DNA of 64,000 nt from Bursaphelenchus xylophilus (Eukaryota > Nematoda > Chromadorea > Rhabditida > Aphelenchoididae). The stretch lies in the NCBI GenBank assembly GCA_904066235.2, contig CAJFCV020000005.1:4769501-4833500 (forward strand), written 5' to 3'. The translations under genes and the position numbers were made by a program. Within the stretch, counting starts at the first letter, position 1; every line of letters begins with the position of its first letter. This document shows, one piece after another, positions 12,649-22,389 of this stretch. The notes below the pieces were generated by a model that did no database searches, was not told the origin of the DNA, and saw only the letters and a program-made list of their open reading frames with translations.

Positions 12649-13953
12649 TCAATCAGGAATAAGATGCTTCGTCTTGATGAGTTCTTGCTCCTTGGGGAAG
12701 GTCCAGTTCTGAAATGACATATGGGATTAGATCCGACAACCGTTTGGATATAAAATTTCGACCAATAAATTTCAGGAAATTTACCTCGCAGTAATGCCGG
12801 CCATATTCGGTATGAAATTTGAAGGGCTGAGTCAATGTAATGGGCCTATCCCTTCTCACTTCATCCAATTTCAATTCAAAATCTCTGTGCAGTCTTCTGA
12901 AATCAGGGACAGACTTTGATCTGACCCTATCGATGAACTCTTTTCGTATGAAACATTTCGGAATATGTCTTAATCTGTGTTGGACCTTCCATTTCATCGA
13001 ATGTTCGGCCATTTTCCCGGGTTCATGAGCTCTGGCCAAGTTGAGAATGGCCCTTTGGATGGTCTTTTCTTTATTCGGTTCTCTCGATTTGGGTGGAATA
13101 AAGGTGGAAAGGGGCGGGGGACGAGGCTTAATGCGGACGGAGACATCCGAGGATCGGCGAATATGTTGATGGGCTGATTTGGATCGCTGGAGTTTCTAAA
13201 AACAACATTGCTTCCAGTTATTGACTTACTCCCACATAAAACTTGTTGTTCGATGCATAAGTAGTTGGGGGGACTGGTCGGGCTTTGAATCTAAATCAAC
13301 TTTTCATATTTGGAATCGAATCCTTACAACTTCTGATGTTCCTTCAACTCGGCCAGCTGTTTTTCTCGCTGTTCCCGAAGCATTTGCTGCAAGAATCTCA
13401 TTGAGTATGTTGATCTTGATCTATTTTGATCCCTAAAGAATCTTTCCATTTATTTATTTAAAAGAATTTACCGTAATGTCATTCTGAAAGGTTTGGGTAC
13501 AGTAATCCGGGGTCTCCATCGATAAGGAGTCACTCTGGAAGGCGCCGAATAAATCCGGTTACGGTAGGCAGTAGTCGGTCTTCTTAATGTGGATCCCGGT
13601 CTAAATTGACACGCTGGAATCCATCCTGGCAGTGATTGACGTTTCTGAGGTATACTCGGTCGATGACAGGCACTACGATCCCGCTGATCTTCTTCCAAGA
13701 CTTCATTCTGATGACAACTTCTATTCGGTCCCAAATTACAGTAAGCTGCTTGGCCAGTGTATCTTTTGCAAATCCCTCCAGTCAGTAACATCTGTTCGAT
13801 CATCTGATTCAACACATTGCATTCATCTTGGAGCTTGTTGAAGTCTTGGATCAGCTCCAGATTGAATTCCTTCTTGCCCTAAAGGCATGCAAATTGTGCG
13901 CGTCTAATTGGACTTACCGTCTCGCTAATCCGTTCATTGAAGGCCGAATACAT
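12649..13953 (-). CDS. FAM161-family (UPF0564) protein
   Basis: Six exons (13953-13918, 13878-13472, 13432-13328, 13290-13230, 13195-12785, 12708-12649) give a complete 359-residue protein. It shows the family's landmarks in order: ITVPKPFRMTLR at the start of the conserved region, then a basic helical stretch (QQMLREQREKQLAELKEHQK), then FKARPVPPTTY, and later RDRPITLTQPFKFHTE. Vertebrate FAM161A binds microtubules at centrioles and ciliary bases; a role in ciliated sensory neurons is my inference. It is shorter than the vertebrate proteins, mainly at the ends. AATAAA lies immediately after the stop codon. The gene is head to head with the small membrane protein at 14337. Confidence 0.85.
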
Positions 13954-14336
13954 TCGTGTTTTGGTCGTAAAGACACGAAAACAAAGGCCTTTCAGGTGAA
14001 CCGCGCAAAAAGCCCTCAGGCATTTTCCGGTTATTTAGGGATCGTCACTATGGAGACGGGAGGCCCGAGATGAAAGGGGACGGCTAAACTGTTGCGGCGG
14101 GAAAGGGGAAGATAAAAGGGGATTAAAGATACGAATGTACAAAACAAAACATTATACTAAGCAAGGTAAAACGTACAACATTTGGGTATGGCATCAAAAA
14201 AAAGGTGACATCACAAAATCGTCAAATAAAAATAAACAAAGTAAAGTCGGAAATGATTTTTTATTTTCATTTTCAAAATGAAATCATAAAAACACGTCTT
14301 TTCACTCGCCCATCATTTCGTTGCCAACCGCTCAAG
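13954..14336. promoter_or_regulatory. shared upstream region of two divergent genes
   Basis: 383 bases lie between the start codons of the FAM161-like gene (minus) and the small membrane protein (plus), so both promoters must fit here or overlap. I see no clear TATA box. One short upstream frame (MPEGFLRGSP) opens before the FAM161 start in a different frame. Confidence 0.4.
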
Positions 14337-15268
14337 ATGTTGGATATCATCTTGCGTGTAGTATGTCTGATTTTTATTTACCTCGCTCTGATCATCGTGG
14401 GAATGGCCAATTGTTTCCGGAAATCGAAAAAACGCAAGATGTCGGAGTCCGTGTATCAACGAGACATTGTGATCCCTGCGGAAAACAACTTCCAATTGTG
14501 AGTTGATAAAGATTATTCAAGCAGGTTGAAGCTATTAAGCTATTCTCTGACCAAGATTTAATCAATGTGGCATTTCATCACAAATAGAATTTTGGAGAAG
14601 CCTTTGGCTGGGTTCTTCTTGGCTAGCCAAGACAAAGGCTTGCTTTCTGAGCAGAAAATGACGTTAATAATTTTTATTGATTTTTTAAGACCAACTTTAT
14701 CCTCCAAAAACTCTCCCGAAAGAATTTGATATCTAAAATCTTGTGGTCAATCGATAGTGTGTGGACGAAACGTCTAAGCGGTTCCGGAGATGCGATGGAT
14801 TGACGTGTGATCTTCTTTCAGCAAAGACGAAAATCTGGTAACCCCTCCAAGCGTAAACGACGACAAATCGGACAAAACCCAATCAGCGAAGGACAAGGAG
14901 AAGAAGGACAGCGAGAAAGACTCGAAACGAGAATTGGACAAGACCCAGGAGGTGGAACAGAAGAATACTGGCAGTACAAGTTCTCAGAAGTCCCTATTGT
15001 TGGTGGACAAGACTCAACACACAATGTCCGGAAAGTCGACGATCAAGAGCAATGTGGACGTCAAGGAGACTCAGAACGATGCGATTAATGTCAGCTTCGA
15101 TCGGGAGGGAGCGGAGACTGTCAAATCGGTAAGATATTGAAAACATTCCATGAATATTGCTTCGCGGGTTGCAATTGTATTTTACCGTTTTGTATTTAGA
15201 TGTCTCGGATTACCGATGGAGTTGGCGAAGCGCGTGTTCGCGACAAGGAAAACGGCAACGAACATTAA
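14337..15268 (+). CDS. small single-pass membrane protein with a charged tail
   Basis: Three exons (14337-14497, 14822-15128, 15200-15268) close in frame and encode 178 residues. Residues 1-22 are a strongly hydrophobic anchor (MLDIILRVVCLIFIYLALII), followed at once by basic residues (RKSKKRK), so the long C-terminal part should be cytoplasmic. That tail is rich in Lys, Asp, Glu, Ser and Thr, has repeated DKTQ motifs, and looks disordered. I do not recognise the family. AATAAA follows at about 15313. An upstream extension of the first exon is open but adds no signal. Confidence 0.75.
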
Positions 15269-15735
15269 ATCAGTTTGTGGAGTCTGCAAAAGGAAAACCT
15301 GATCTGTTTTGTCAAATAAAGTTTCATCATAATTCTTCGGTCCTCTGACAAGTACCGGAAGTCTAGCCGTCTCCCTTTATTTGGCGTTACTGTATTCCTA
15401 ACGAAACAAAGAGCAATTTACATTTTTTTCTCTTCCCTGAAAAGTTTTTTTTGCTTTGGGGCGAACATTTTTTAATTTGTTGTTTATGGCTCACATGGTC
15501 AGTTTACATCAAAATTGTTTACAATAAAATTCACATGGACATCTGTTTGACGAACAAAGTGATTGCGAAAAATGGATTCTTGGATAAGGCTTTGCAAGGT
15601 GATCAATGGTTACTGTAAAATAGGTCTTACTACGTCGCGCGTCGGAAAGGTCATTCCAATCAAAGAACTAATTGATAGAAGCCGGAAGGAATTGTTTATT
15701 TATAATCATTAAGAATACTCTTTGCACGCAACTTT

Positions 15736-16008
15736 TCAGATCTGCCTCATATGATGGTAACGACTCGGGCTGTGTCGTAATCCGTTGTGGGTTGAAAATG
15801 GAAATCCTCTTTCAGATAACCTCCCATTTGTTCGCCTCAGGTCATTGGAACCTAACGTCTTTGAATCATGGGAAACAATGAACTCGGGATGTCGAGAGAA
15901 TCCATTGTGAAGGACAGTATGAACATTGCCAAATTCCAGGTCATCTTGAGATAAGAATCGACCGTTGGCAGATGAGAAAAGCAGCAATGGGACGATAATG
16001 TAAAGCAT
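15736..16008 (-). CDS. putative secreted protein, 90 residues
   Basis: Single open frame starting with a good signal peptide (MLYIIVPLLLFSSANG) and ending at 15736. The mature part of about 74 residues is rich in His, Ser, Arg and Asn and has no cysteine. There are no dibasic cleavage sites of the neuropeptide type. I chose the internal ATG because it places the hydrophobic segment at the N-terminus; the longer frame begins 63 bases earlier. Only the signal peptide supports the call. Confidence 0.45.
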   Translation of the reverse strand: MLYIIVPLLLFSSANGRFLSQDDLEFGNVHTVLHNGFSRHPEFIVSHDSKTLGSNDLRRTNGRLSERGFPFSTHNGLRHSPSRYHHMRQI

Positions 16009-16249
16009 GGAGAAAGCGGTTGATTTAGAATTTTGAACAAGGTAGAGGAGAATACGTCTATATGTAGACAAGAGTTTGATGACATTGGAGAAAATGGAAA
16101 GGACATTACATTGGGCTGCTGTTGTTTATCAGTCTGAAAATTAAAACTGAAATCGGTTCATTGGTTTCATGGGTGAATACGTTGGAACAATGCTGTCATG
16201 GAGGTAGAGTACGGCGAGAAGTTTCAAGTATGACTAAGACAAGTAAGTA

Positions 16250-16531
16250 TTAATGGAGATTCGGCCTATTCCATGCATTTTCGCGGTTAGAAGATAAACT
16301 CGACATCAATTTGTATGACAAACTTCTATTACCTGCTCCCGAAACGTCATTTTCGTTGATGATGTGAGCAGACAAACTCTTTTCCAGCATACATTCTATG
16401 TCTAGCGAATAAATTTGATGAATTCTGATCTCGTGTTTCTCCTCGACCGTCTCCGTTAGACTGTACTTTATGTTCTGCTGCAACTTTTTGTAAAGTTTGT
16501 GCCCATGTTCGAATAATCTTTTAAGCAGCAT
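16250..16531 (-). CDS. hypothetical 93-residue frame
   Basis: Open frame with protein-like composition: amphipathic, with Lys/Glu/Leu segments (HGHKLYKKLQQNIKYSLTE) and one cysteine. No signal peptide, membrane segment or known motif. A donor-like GTAATA lies inside the frame, so the true gene may be spliced. It sits between two secreted-protein genes on the same strand. Support is weak. Confidence 0.25.
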   Translation of the reverse strand: MLLKRLFEHGHKLYKKLQQNIKYSLTETVEEKHEIRIHQIYSLDIECMLEKSLSAHIINENDVSGAGNRSLSYKLMSSLSSNRENAWNRPNLH

Positions 16532-16963
16532 TGATGAAATTCGGGCAGAGAATAGGAACTCGCAGTAATCTCGTTGTAGAAATCATGTAACCATCGCAGT
16601 TGTTTATTTTACTTTTAACTTACTTGTTCCACTTGAAATCTGATCAAGCATGGGTGTAACAAACCTTGGGCTGATGTGGAAATTAGGAAATGTTTTGACG
16701 GAAAAGCAGAAATTTGAAATATGTATTGTTGTGAGATCTTTTGTAGTCCTTAATTAGTGAGCAGATGTCGGAAAAATGGTTCCAATAACTCGGTTTTCTC
16801 ATTTATCTTTGACTTTGGAACTCTGAGTGGATAAGTCAGCACTTTTAATTACAACTGTTTACATATTCCGATTTCTTGTGGCATACATACTTGCAATATC
16901 AGAAAAGTTTATGGTTTCGAGTTTTTATTAGAACAATTACTAATTGTTATTACAATTAAAAAA

Positions 16964-17623
16964 TTATTTTCCTGAGTAGTAACTCGTAGAGTACTGCTGA
17001 TTACATTGCGGATACAAATAGGCGTATGACGATTGGCAGTAATAATAATTGTAGTAGTTGCCGTAACCATTCCCTTGTCCATAGTAGTTACTTCCGTAGG
17101 TGTTGCCATATCCGTAAGAACTTGGGTAGTAACTTCCATAGCTACCGTAGTTTCCATAGCCATTTCCATATCCTCCGTAGCCGCCGTTTCCACCGTACCC
17201 TCCGTAGCCCCCGTATCCACCGTAGCCCCCGTATCCGCCATATCCGCCATATCCTCCATATCCTCCGTATCCGCCGTATCCTCCATAACCGCCTAATCCA
17301 AGTAATCCAAGAAGCCCAACACCTCCGAGACCATATCCACCATACCCACCATACCCGCCGTATCCTCGGTAGTAGTTGTTATAGAGTCCGCCTCCATAGC
17401 CTCCACCGTATCCTCCGTATCCTCCGTGATGTCCCCATCCTAGTCCTCCATAATGGCCACCCCATCCTCCATGATGCCCTCCCCATCCACCGCCTCCATG
17501 ATGACCTCCGCCTCCATGACCTCCCCCTCCTCCATGGCCACCACCACCACCATGACCACCTCCGCGGCCTGCGGTAGGATGGAGAAGCAGCAACACAAAG
17601 AAGGCGACAGACAGTGCCGACAT
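16964..17623 (-). CDS. secreted Gly/Tyr-rich protein 1, C-x10-C tail
   Basis: Single-exon gene of 219 residues. Signal peptide MSALSVAFFVLLLLHPTAG, then a Gly/His/Trp-rich block, then a long GGYGGYGGYG tract, then a Tyr/Asn/Ser-rich part. It ends in YYCQSSYAYLYPQC followed by NQQ and SGK. The tail carries the only two cysteines (about residues 196 and 207), ten residues apart. Proteins like this are usually extracellular matrix, cuticle, eggshell or glue components, or YGGYG-type defence peptides; tyrosine crosslinking is my inference. A TATAAAAG box lies about 45 bases upstream (17665-17672) and AATAAA follows the stop. It is the first of three paralogues. Confidence 0.85.
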   Translation of the reverse strand: MSALSVAFFVLLLLHPTAGRGGGHGGGGGHGGGGGHGGGGHHGGGGWGGHHGGWGGHYGGLGWGHHGGYGGYGGGYGGGLYNNYYRGYGGYGGYGGYGLGGVGLLGLLGLGGYGGYGGYGGYGGYGGYGGYGGYGGYGGYGGYGGNGGYGGYGNGYGNYGSYGSYYPSSYGYGNTYGSNYYGQGNGYGNYYNYYYCQSSYAYLYPQCNQQYSTSYYSGK

Positions 17624-17664
17624 CGAAAAACAGCAAATGTTTATCTGATTTCAGATAATGCAAC

Positions 17665-17672
17665 CTTTTATA
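17665..17672 (-). promoter_or_regulatory. TATA box of secreted protein gene 1
   Basis: TATAAAAG on the minus strand, about 45 bases upstream of the start codon at 17623. Boxes also precede the other two paralogues, which supports function. Confidence 0.6.
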
Positions 17673-18015
17673 TCACATAATCAGGCGCTCCCAACAATGT
17701 TCGGCAAATGGAATTGTCAAGGAATGACAGGAAGAAGATGTTACAAATGACCATGAACTCCGCTGCGTGCTCTTAAATAAACAAGCAGTAGAGAGGAGGA
17801 CGGAGTTGGTCTTTGAAAATTTGACATCATGAATTTAAACCCCAGGTTTGGGTGCTTACCGAAACTAATGTTTGAATAGGCAGATGTTGGTTTGTGCCGA
17901 GAATAGAAGTGATGCCGAATAATTATGATTAATATTGGATCCGCTATTGAGACTATAATTTAGTACGATCCAGACAAAGTTGAAGGTTTTCAAGCAAGTT
18001 TATGGGATAACTTTA

Positions 18016-18178
18016 GATATCGGTCTGTCGGGAAAATAACGGCGGATCGTCGCGCCTCGGAGTCGCTCATCATCGCTTTGCGACTGCAAGCCGTGACTTG
18101 GGATTTGGTGCGCGATAGCGGCGGGGCGAGACATTTTGCTGCGACGATCCGCCGTTATTTTTCCGACAGGCTGATATA
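18016..18178. mobile_element. short MITE with terminal inverted repeats
   Basis: About 163 bases with near-perfect terminal inverted repeats of roughly 38 bases. The left end runs inward as CTGTCGGGAAAATAACGGCG and the right end is its reverse complement with one mismatch (CCTGTCGGAAAAATAACGGC). There is no coding capacity. The GC-rich interior contrasts with its AT-rich surroundings. It lies between secreted genes 1 and 2. A related end (TTTTCCCGACAGGCTGATA) occurs near 23561. Confidence 0.8.
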
Positions 18179-18460
18179 AATATTTCTCGGAATTATTACT
18201 ATACTTCCTGTTTCTGTTTGCCGACTTACAAACTGGTCAACAAGGTTGCTACCGCGTAAAACACTAAGTCAGTGATTGTTGAAAGGGCTCTCCTCCACAC
18301 TAAAAGCACAAACTAGAACCGTGTTTTTTGGACAGTAAAAATAACTGGAAGTCATGATATCGTCGAGCTTTGTTTTCTGCGATGTTTTGATTACTAACTG
18401 TTGGAGTTGCAAGTTTATTAAGTTTATATACAATTACAATATCAAATTAAGACTCCATCT

Positions 18461-19057
18461 TCACTTCTTTCCAGAGTAATAATTACTGTAGTAGTTTGTA
18501 CTTTGCTGATTACATTGAGGATACAAGTAAGCATATTGGGTTTGGCAGTAGTAGTAACTGTAGGTGTTTCCGTAAGTTCCAGTGTTTCCATAATTATAGT
18601 ATCCGTTGTTCCCATAATAATTTCCATACCCTGAGTAGTAGTTGGGATAGTAGCTGCCATAACTTGAATAAGAACTTGGATAGTAACTTCCGTAATTGTA
18701 TCCATTGTATCCGCTACTGGAACTTCCTCCAAGTCCCAACAACCCAAGAAGTCCGCCTAGACCACCGAGTCCTCCTCCTCCTCCGTAGTAGTTGTTAGAA
18801 TACCCTCCGTAATATCCTCCTCCTCCGCCTCCTCCTCCTTCTCCGCCTCCATAATGATGATGATGTCCTCCGTCATGATGATGACCTCCATATCCTCCAC
18901 CTCCATGATGATGGCCACCGTCTCCTCCTCCTCCGCCACTGTGGTGTCCTCCGCCGCCACCTCCGCCGCCGCCGCCACCACCGCCGCCGCTGTGTCCATG
19001 GCCAATTGATGGCTGAAGGAGAAGCAGAACGAATATAGCGACAGTAAGGAAAGCCAT
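18461..19057 (-). CDS. secreted Gly/Tyr-rich protein 2, C-x10-C tail
   Basis: Single-exon gene of 198 residues. I chose the ATG at 19057, which begins the signal peptide MAFLTVAIFVLLLLQPSIG; the frame extends further upstream but would bury it. The mature protein starts with HGHSG and polyglycine/His blocks and continues with Tyr/Asn/Ser-rich sequence. Its tail, YYYCQTQYAYLYPQCNQQ then SGKK, matches paralogues 1 and 3. A TATATAAA box at 19127-19134 and the leader GGTACACCGA resemble the sequence upstream of paralogue 3. A secreted structural or defence role is inferred. Confidence 0.85.
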   Translation of the reverse strand: MAFLTVAIFVLLLLQPSIGHGHSGGGGGGGGGGGGGGHHSGGGGGDGGHHHGGGGYGGHHHDGGHHHHYGGGEGGGGGGGGYYGGYSNNYYGGGGGLGGLGGLLGLLGLGGSSSSGYNGYNYGSYYPSSYSSYGSYYPNYYSGYGNYYGNNGYYNYGNTGTYGNTYSYYYCQTQYAYLYPQCNQQSTNYYSNYYSGKK

Positions 19058-19126
19058 GACTATTTGGTAGGTACACCGAGACGATGCTAAGTATACGAGA
19101 GTGACTTCTGTAGAAGGATTTACTAG

Positions 19127-19134
19127 TTTATATA
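19127..19134 (-). promoter_or_regulatory. TATA box of secreted protein gene 2
   Basis: TATATAAA on the minus strand about 70 bases upstream of the start codon at 19057, with the leader GGTACACCGA between them. The same arrangement occurs before the gene at 19393-19980. Confidence 0.55.
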
Positions 19135-19392
19135 CTGTTCTCGTACGTCGCCTCCTATCGTATTCGGCAAATTCCAAATGGCGGAAAAGAAGTTAAAAGA
19201 TATGTTGAAACACGTGTTAAGGAAGCCTGAACTGCTTGAAACGTCACTTTTATTGAAGGTTGTAACAGTCTATCTTTAATGTAGTTTAACGAAAGACGGA
19301 GAAATTTGCAATCAATTATATTGTACGCCTGGGAGCACTCAATTTATTAGAATATGTAATAAGTATTACAACGTAAGGTTTATGCATTAATT

Positions 19393-19980
19393 TTACTTTT
19401 TTCCTGAGTAGTAATAACTGTAGTAATTGTTGTTACTTTGCTGTTGATTACATTGTGGGTACAGGTAGGCATATTGAGTTTGGCAATAGTAGTAACTGTA
19501 GTAGTTGGAAGTGCTCTGCTGTTGATTGCATTGGGGATACAAGTAAGCGTACTGAGTTCCACAATAATAATAGTAGTTGGTTCCATAACTGCTTCCTGTG
19601 TTCCCGTAGTTGTAATACCCATTGTTTCCGTAATAATTTCCAGAGTAATAATTGGGGTAATAACTACTGTAGCTACTGTATGAAGATCCCCCAAGGCCAA
19701 GAAGTCCGAGTAAACCTCCTAGACCGCCAAGTCCTCCACCATATCCTCCATAGTAACCGTCGTAACGTCCACCTCCACCTCCACCGCCTCCTCCATAATA
19801 GTGATGGTGATGGCCTCCCCATCCACCGTGATGATGTCCATGATGATGTCCTCCGCCGCCACTATGATGATGGCCACCCCCTCCTCCACCATGATGACCA
19901 CCACTATGTCCACTGTGTCCATGACCAGTTGACGAATGAAGAAGAAGCAGAACGGAGAGAGCGACAGTAATGTACGACAT
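19393..19980 (-). CDS. secreted Gly/Tyr-rich protein 3, duplicated C-x10-C tail
   Basis: Single-exon gene of 195 residues. Signal peptide MSYITVALSVLLLLHSSTG, then HGHSGHSGG and His/Gly blocks, then Tyr/Gly/Asn-rich sequence. The tail motif is present twice in tandem, as CGTQYAYLYPQCNQQQS and then CQTQYAYLYPQCNQQQS. The unit is 26 residues (78 bp), so this protein has four cysteines where paralogues 1 and 2 have two. It ends with SGKK. A TATAAATA box lies about 60 bases upstream. It is most like paralogue 2 in leader and N-terminus, which suggests tandem duplication followed by internal duplication. Confidence 0.85.
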   Translation of the reverse strand: MSYITVALSVLLLLHSSTGHGHSGHSGGHHGGGGGGHHHSGGGGHHHGHHHGGWGGHHHHYYGGGGGGGGGRYDGYYGGYGGGLGGLGGLLGLLGLGGSSYSSYSSYYPNYYSGNYYGNNGYYNYGNTGSSYGTNYYYYCGTQYAYLYPQCNQQQSTSNYYSYYYCQTQYAYLYPQCNQQQSNNNYYSYYYSGKK

Positions 19981-20037
19981 TTCTGTGCAGGTACACCGAT
20001 GTGATGTTAAGAATGGTAATACGACTAAGAGAGCGTT

Positions 20038-20045
20038 TATTTATA
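20038..20045 (-). promoter_or_regulatory. TATA box of secreted protein gene 3
   Basis: TATAAATA on the minus strand about 60 bases upstream of the start codon at 19980. Confidence 0.5.
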
Positions 20046-20203
20046 CTGTTATAATCAGCCGCTTCCCAAAGAATTCGGCAAATTCGCCAGGAAGTAGAAA
20101 GATTTGTTGAAAAAAATGACCATGAACTTACTAGTGTACTCTGCATACGTGACAATTTCGGGGAGCAGTAATTGTAAAGGTCACAAGCTATTTTCAGCAA
20201 ATT

Positions 20204-20428
20204 CTAACCAGTGTAATATCCATATCCCTTATTATAATAGCCTCGGTAACCGGGATTATGGTTGTAATTATTCCAATTGTAATAAGTTCCACTCAAAACA
20301 GCAACTCCTCCAATCCCAGCTTCTGAGGCAGATCCATCGTCGACGAGTTGAAAGCCTTGGGCGGAGATTAAATAGTATTTCAGACAGGCTAGCAATATTA
20401 GAATAGTCAGGGATGACTTTAATTTCAT
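20204..20428 (-). CDS. small secreted Tyr/Asn/Gly protein, 74 residues
   Basis: Single frame with signal peptide (MKLKSSLTILILLACLKYYL, cleavage probably after ISA) and a mature part ending in GYRGYYNKGYGYYTG. Tyr, Asn and Gly dominate and there is no cysteine in the mature part. It is on the same strand as the Gly/Tyr-rich genes. It lacks their C-x10-C tail, so it is a neighbour with similar composition and not clearly a paralogue. Confidence 0.6.
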   Translation of the reverse strand: MKLKSSLTILILLACLKYYLISAQGFQLVDDGSASEAGIGGVAVLSGTYYNWNNYNHNPGYRGYYNKGYGYYTG

Positions 20429-20924
20429 TTTTAGCGGTATTTATCTTCAAATACTGCGAATAAACTTTCTGCCGCTAAAAGTATTTACAAAACCTTTCAA
20501 ATCTTTATTTTGCAGTAATTTTTAACGGCGATCGGCAATGTTTTCTTCTTTCTGACCCACATAACCTTGACTTACCATTTTTTTGCGTCATCAGAAGTTT
20601 TTTCTTCTAATTTGTCGACAAATTCTTCTATTTCTTGGAAAAATAGAGCTCAGAATGTTGAAAAATTTTGCGAATCAAGTAAAAAACAATGAATGGCTAT
20701 TTCTTATCTACAACATTACACTGAAGACATCAGGAAGTTTTCTTAGTTTTTTTATTTGCTGAAGGAATGTGATCTAATTAAAGCAACAACAAACAACTAG
20801 TTTGCAACTTGAAGGATCATGTACAGTTGATTAGAATGATTATGCACTTACCATACCACGATTTTTTTCTGTGGTTTTTTTAGCGTTAAAATAGGTAACC
20901 AATTTACTCAAAGATATCATTTAT

Positions 20925-21457
20925 TTATTTTTTTCTCCCATAATATCCATTACTATTAGCGTAGTAATAATTATTGTTACCATTCTGATATCCTGTTCCG
21001 TAGGAATTGTAGTTGTAACCTCTGTTGTAGTAGTTATACAAATTGTTGTTGTAATAATTGGCATAAGCATTGTTATTACTGTAGGTATTTGTGTTATAAT
21101 CGTAGCCATTGTAATTAGGATTTGAATTGGTGTTGTAATTGTAAGGCCATTGACGATTGTTGTTGTTGTAGTAATTGTAATAAGGGTAATAGTTAGTACC
21201 CGTGGTCCCATAGCCATAGTAATTGCTGTTATAGGTCTGTTCGACCGGTCGACCCATCACCCAAACTTTTCGACCCCTGAAATTATTTAAAACAGCCAAA
21301 AAAGTTACTGTATTTTTGATGAAAATATGAATAAAACTTACCGTGGGGTAACCCTGACCCTCACAAAGGAGATCCCAGAATCCGAATTGTCCGGGTCGTA
21401 GAAATATTGTCCATTAGCCAAAGAAATAATTACAAAAAATGCAAAAAGAACCTTCAT
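20925..21457 (-). CDS. secreted Tyr/Asn-rich protein, 155 residues
   Basis: Two exons, 21457-21342 and 21276-20925, joined in phase. Signal peptide MKVLFAFFVIISLANG, then a short folded-looking head (QYFYDPDNSDSGISFVRVRV), then a long Tyr/Asn/Gly tract ending GYYGRKK. There is no cysteine. The C-terminal Lys-Lys and the aromatic, Asn-rich body resemble the three Gly/Tyr-rich paralogues, but the C-x10-C motif is absent and there is an intron. A role in an extracellular matrix or coat is inferred from composition only. Confidence 0.75.
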
Positions 21458-21794
21458 CTTTCTACATCGGCAAGTGATAATGGAATGCTATGATCTTACA
21501 CTTGGTCCCTTCATAGATCAATCTGCCGCACCTAATCAACTGGGAGGAAGTCCAAGTTGTCAACAAACGCCTATTTGGCGAACTTAACTGGCAGATTCGG
21601 TCCGTGGCACCAAGAAACCGATCATTGTCCACTGTTTCGCCGGAATTGGCCGAACTGGATCCATCGTGGCCATTTCCTTCATCATGGAGGGATTCCAGAA
21701 TGGTCAGCCGTGTGAGGACATGCCTGTTATTTTCAAGGAGCTCCGTAACCATCGCCCCTACTCCATCCAGAATGAAGTTGTAAGTCCATATTTT

Positions 21795-22389
21795 ACAAGG
21801 AAAGTACTTTTATGGGGGCTCCTACTTTTTGACGGGGCATACCTCAAAAAATCAGAAAAAATGTGCTGATCAAGGATATATAAATCTTAGCTGCCCATTT
21901 TGGGCTTTTAGGGGTGAAAATGCCCAAAAACTGGCTCAATTTCCCTACAAAAGGCGCATGCATTCGAAACGATAAAAAGCGCAGTCGGTCTCTTCCTTCG
22001 GAAGAGAGCGGTGTGGCCGAGTGGTTAGTGCCGTAGTCTGGGAATCAAGAGGGGGGACGCCGCACGGGTTCGATTTCCCTTTTGGGCTGAATCAACTTTT
22101 TTGAAGTTGAAGGTCGGAAAAATAAATTTTTGGGCCAAGACTGATTTATTACGTCTTAGAAACTCAATAAACATCATTTTAAGCCAAAATAAAAATTGTA
22201 AACCCGTGAAAAATTAGGCGAAAAGGGGTTCATATAGGACTTTAAGTCAACTTCCGATTGAGTTTTCACCCCTAAAAACCTAAAATGGGCAGCTAAGATT
22301 TATATATCCTTGATCAGCAAATTTTTTCTGATTTTTTGAGATATGTCCCGTCAAAAAGTAGGAGCCCCCATAAAAGTACTTTCCTTGTT
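21795..22389. mobile_element. foldback element with arms of about 127 bases
   Basis: The left arm (21795-21921) and right arm (22263-22389) are inverted copies with only a few mismatches, for example ACAAGGAAAGTACTTTTATG against its complement at the right end. The centre of about 340 bases is unique sequence with a tRNA-Ser-like piece. No transposase frame is present, so it is non-autonomous. It fills the intron of the phosphatase fragment. Confidence 0.85.
22007..22089 (+). pseudogene. tRNA-Ser(GGA)-like sequence inside a foldback element
   Basis: It has an intact A-box (TGGCCGAGTGGTTAG), an anticodon loop reading CTGGGAAT with GGA, a long variable region and a B-box (GGGTTCGATTTCC), all typical of tRNA-Ser. 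The 5' and 3' acceptor strands do not pair, so it is a pseudogene or a tRNA-derived promoter captured by the element. Confidence 0.55.

Noticed and set aside
17026..17577. 183-codon plus-strand frame and other frames antisense or shifted to the Gly-rich genes
   Set aside because: They are shadows of GGN-rich codons; the minus-strand frames have signal peptides and shared tails.
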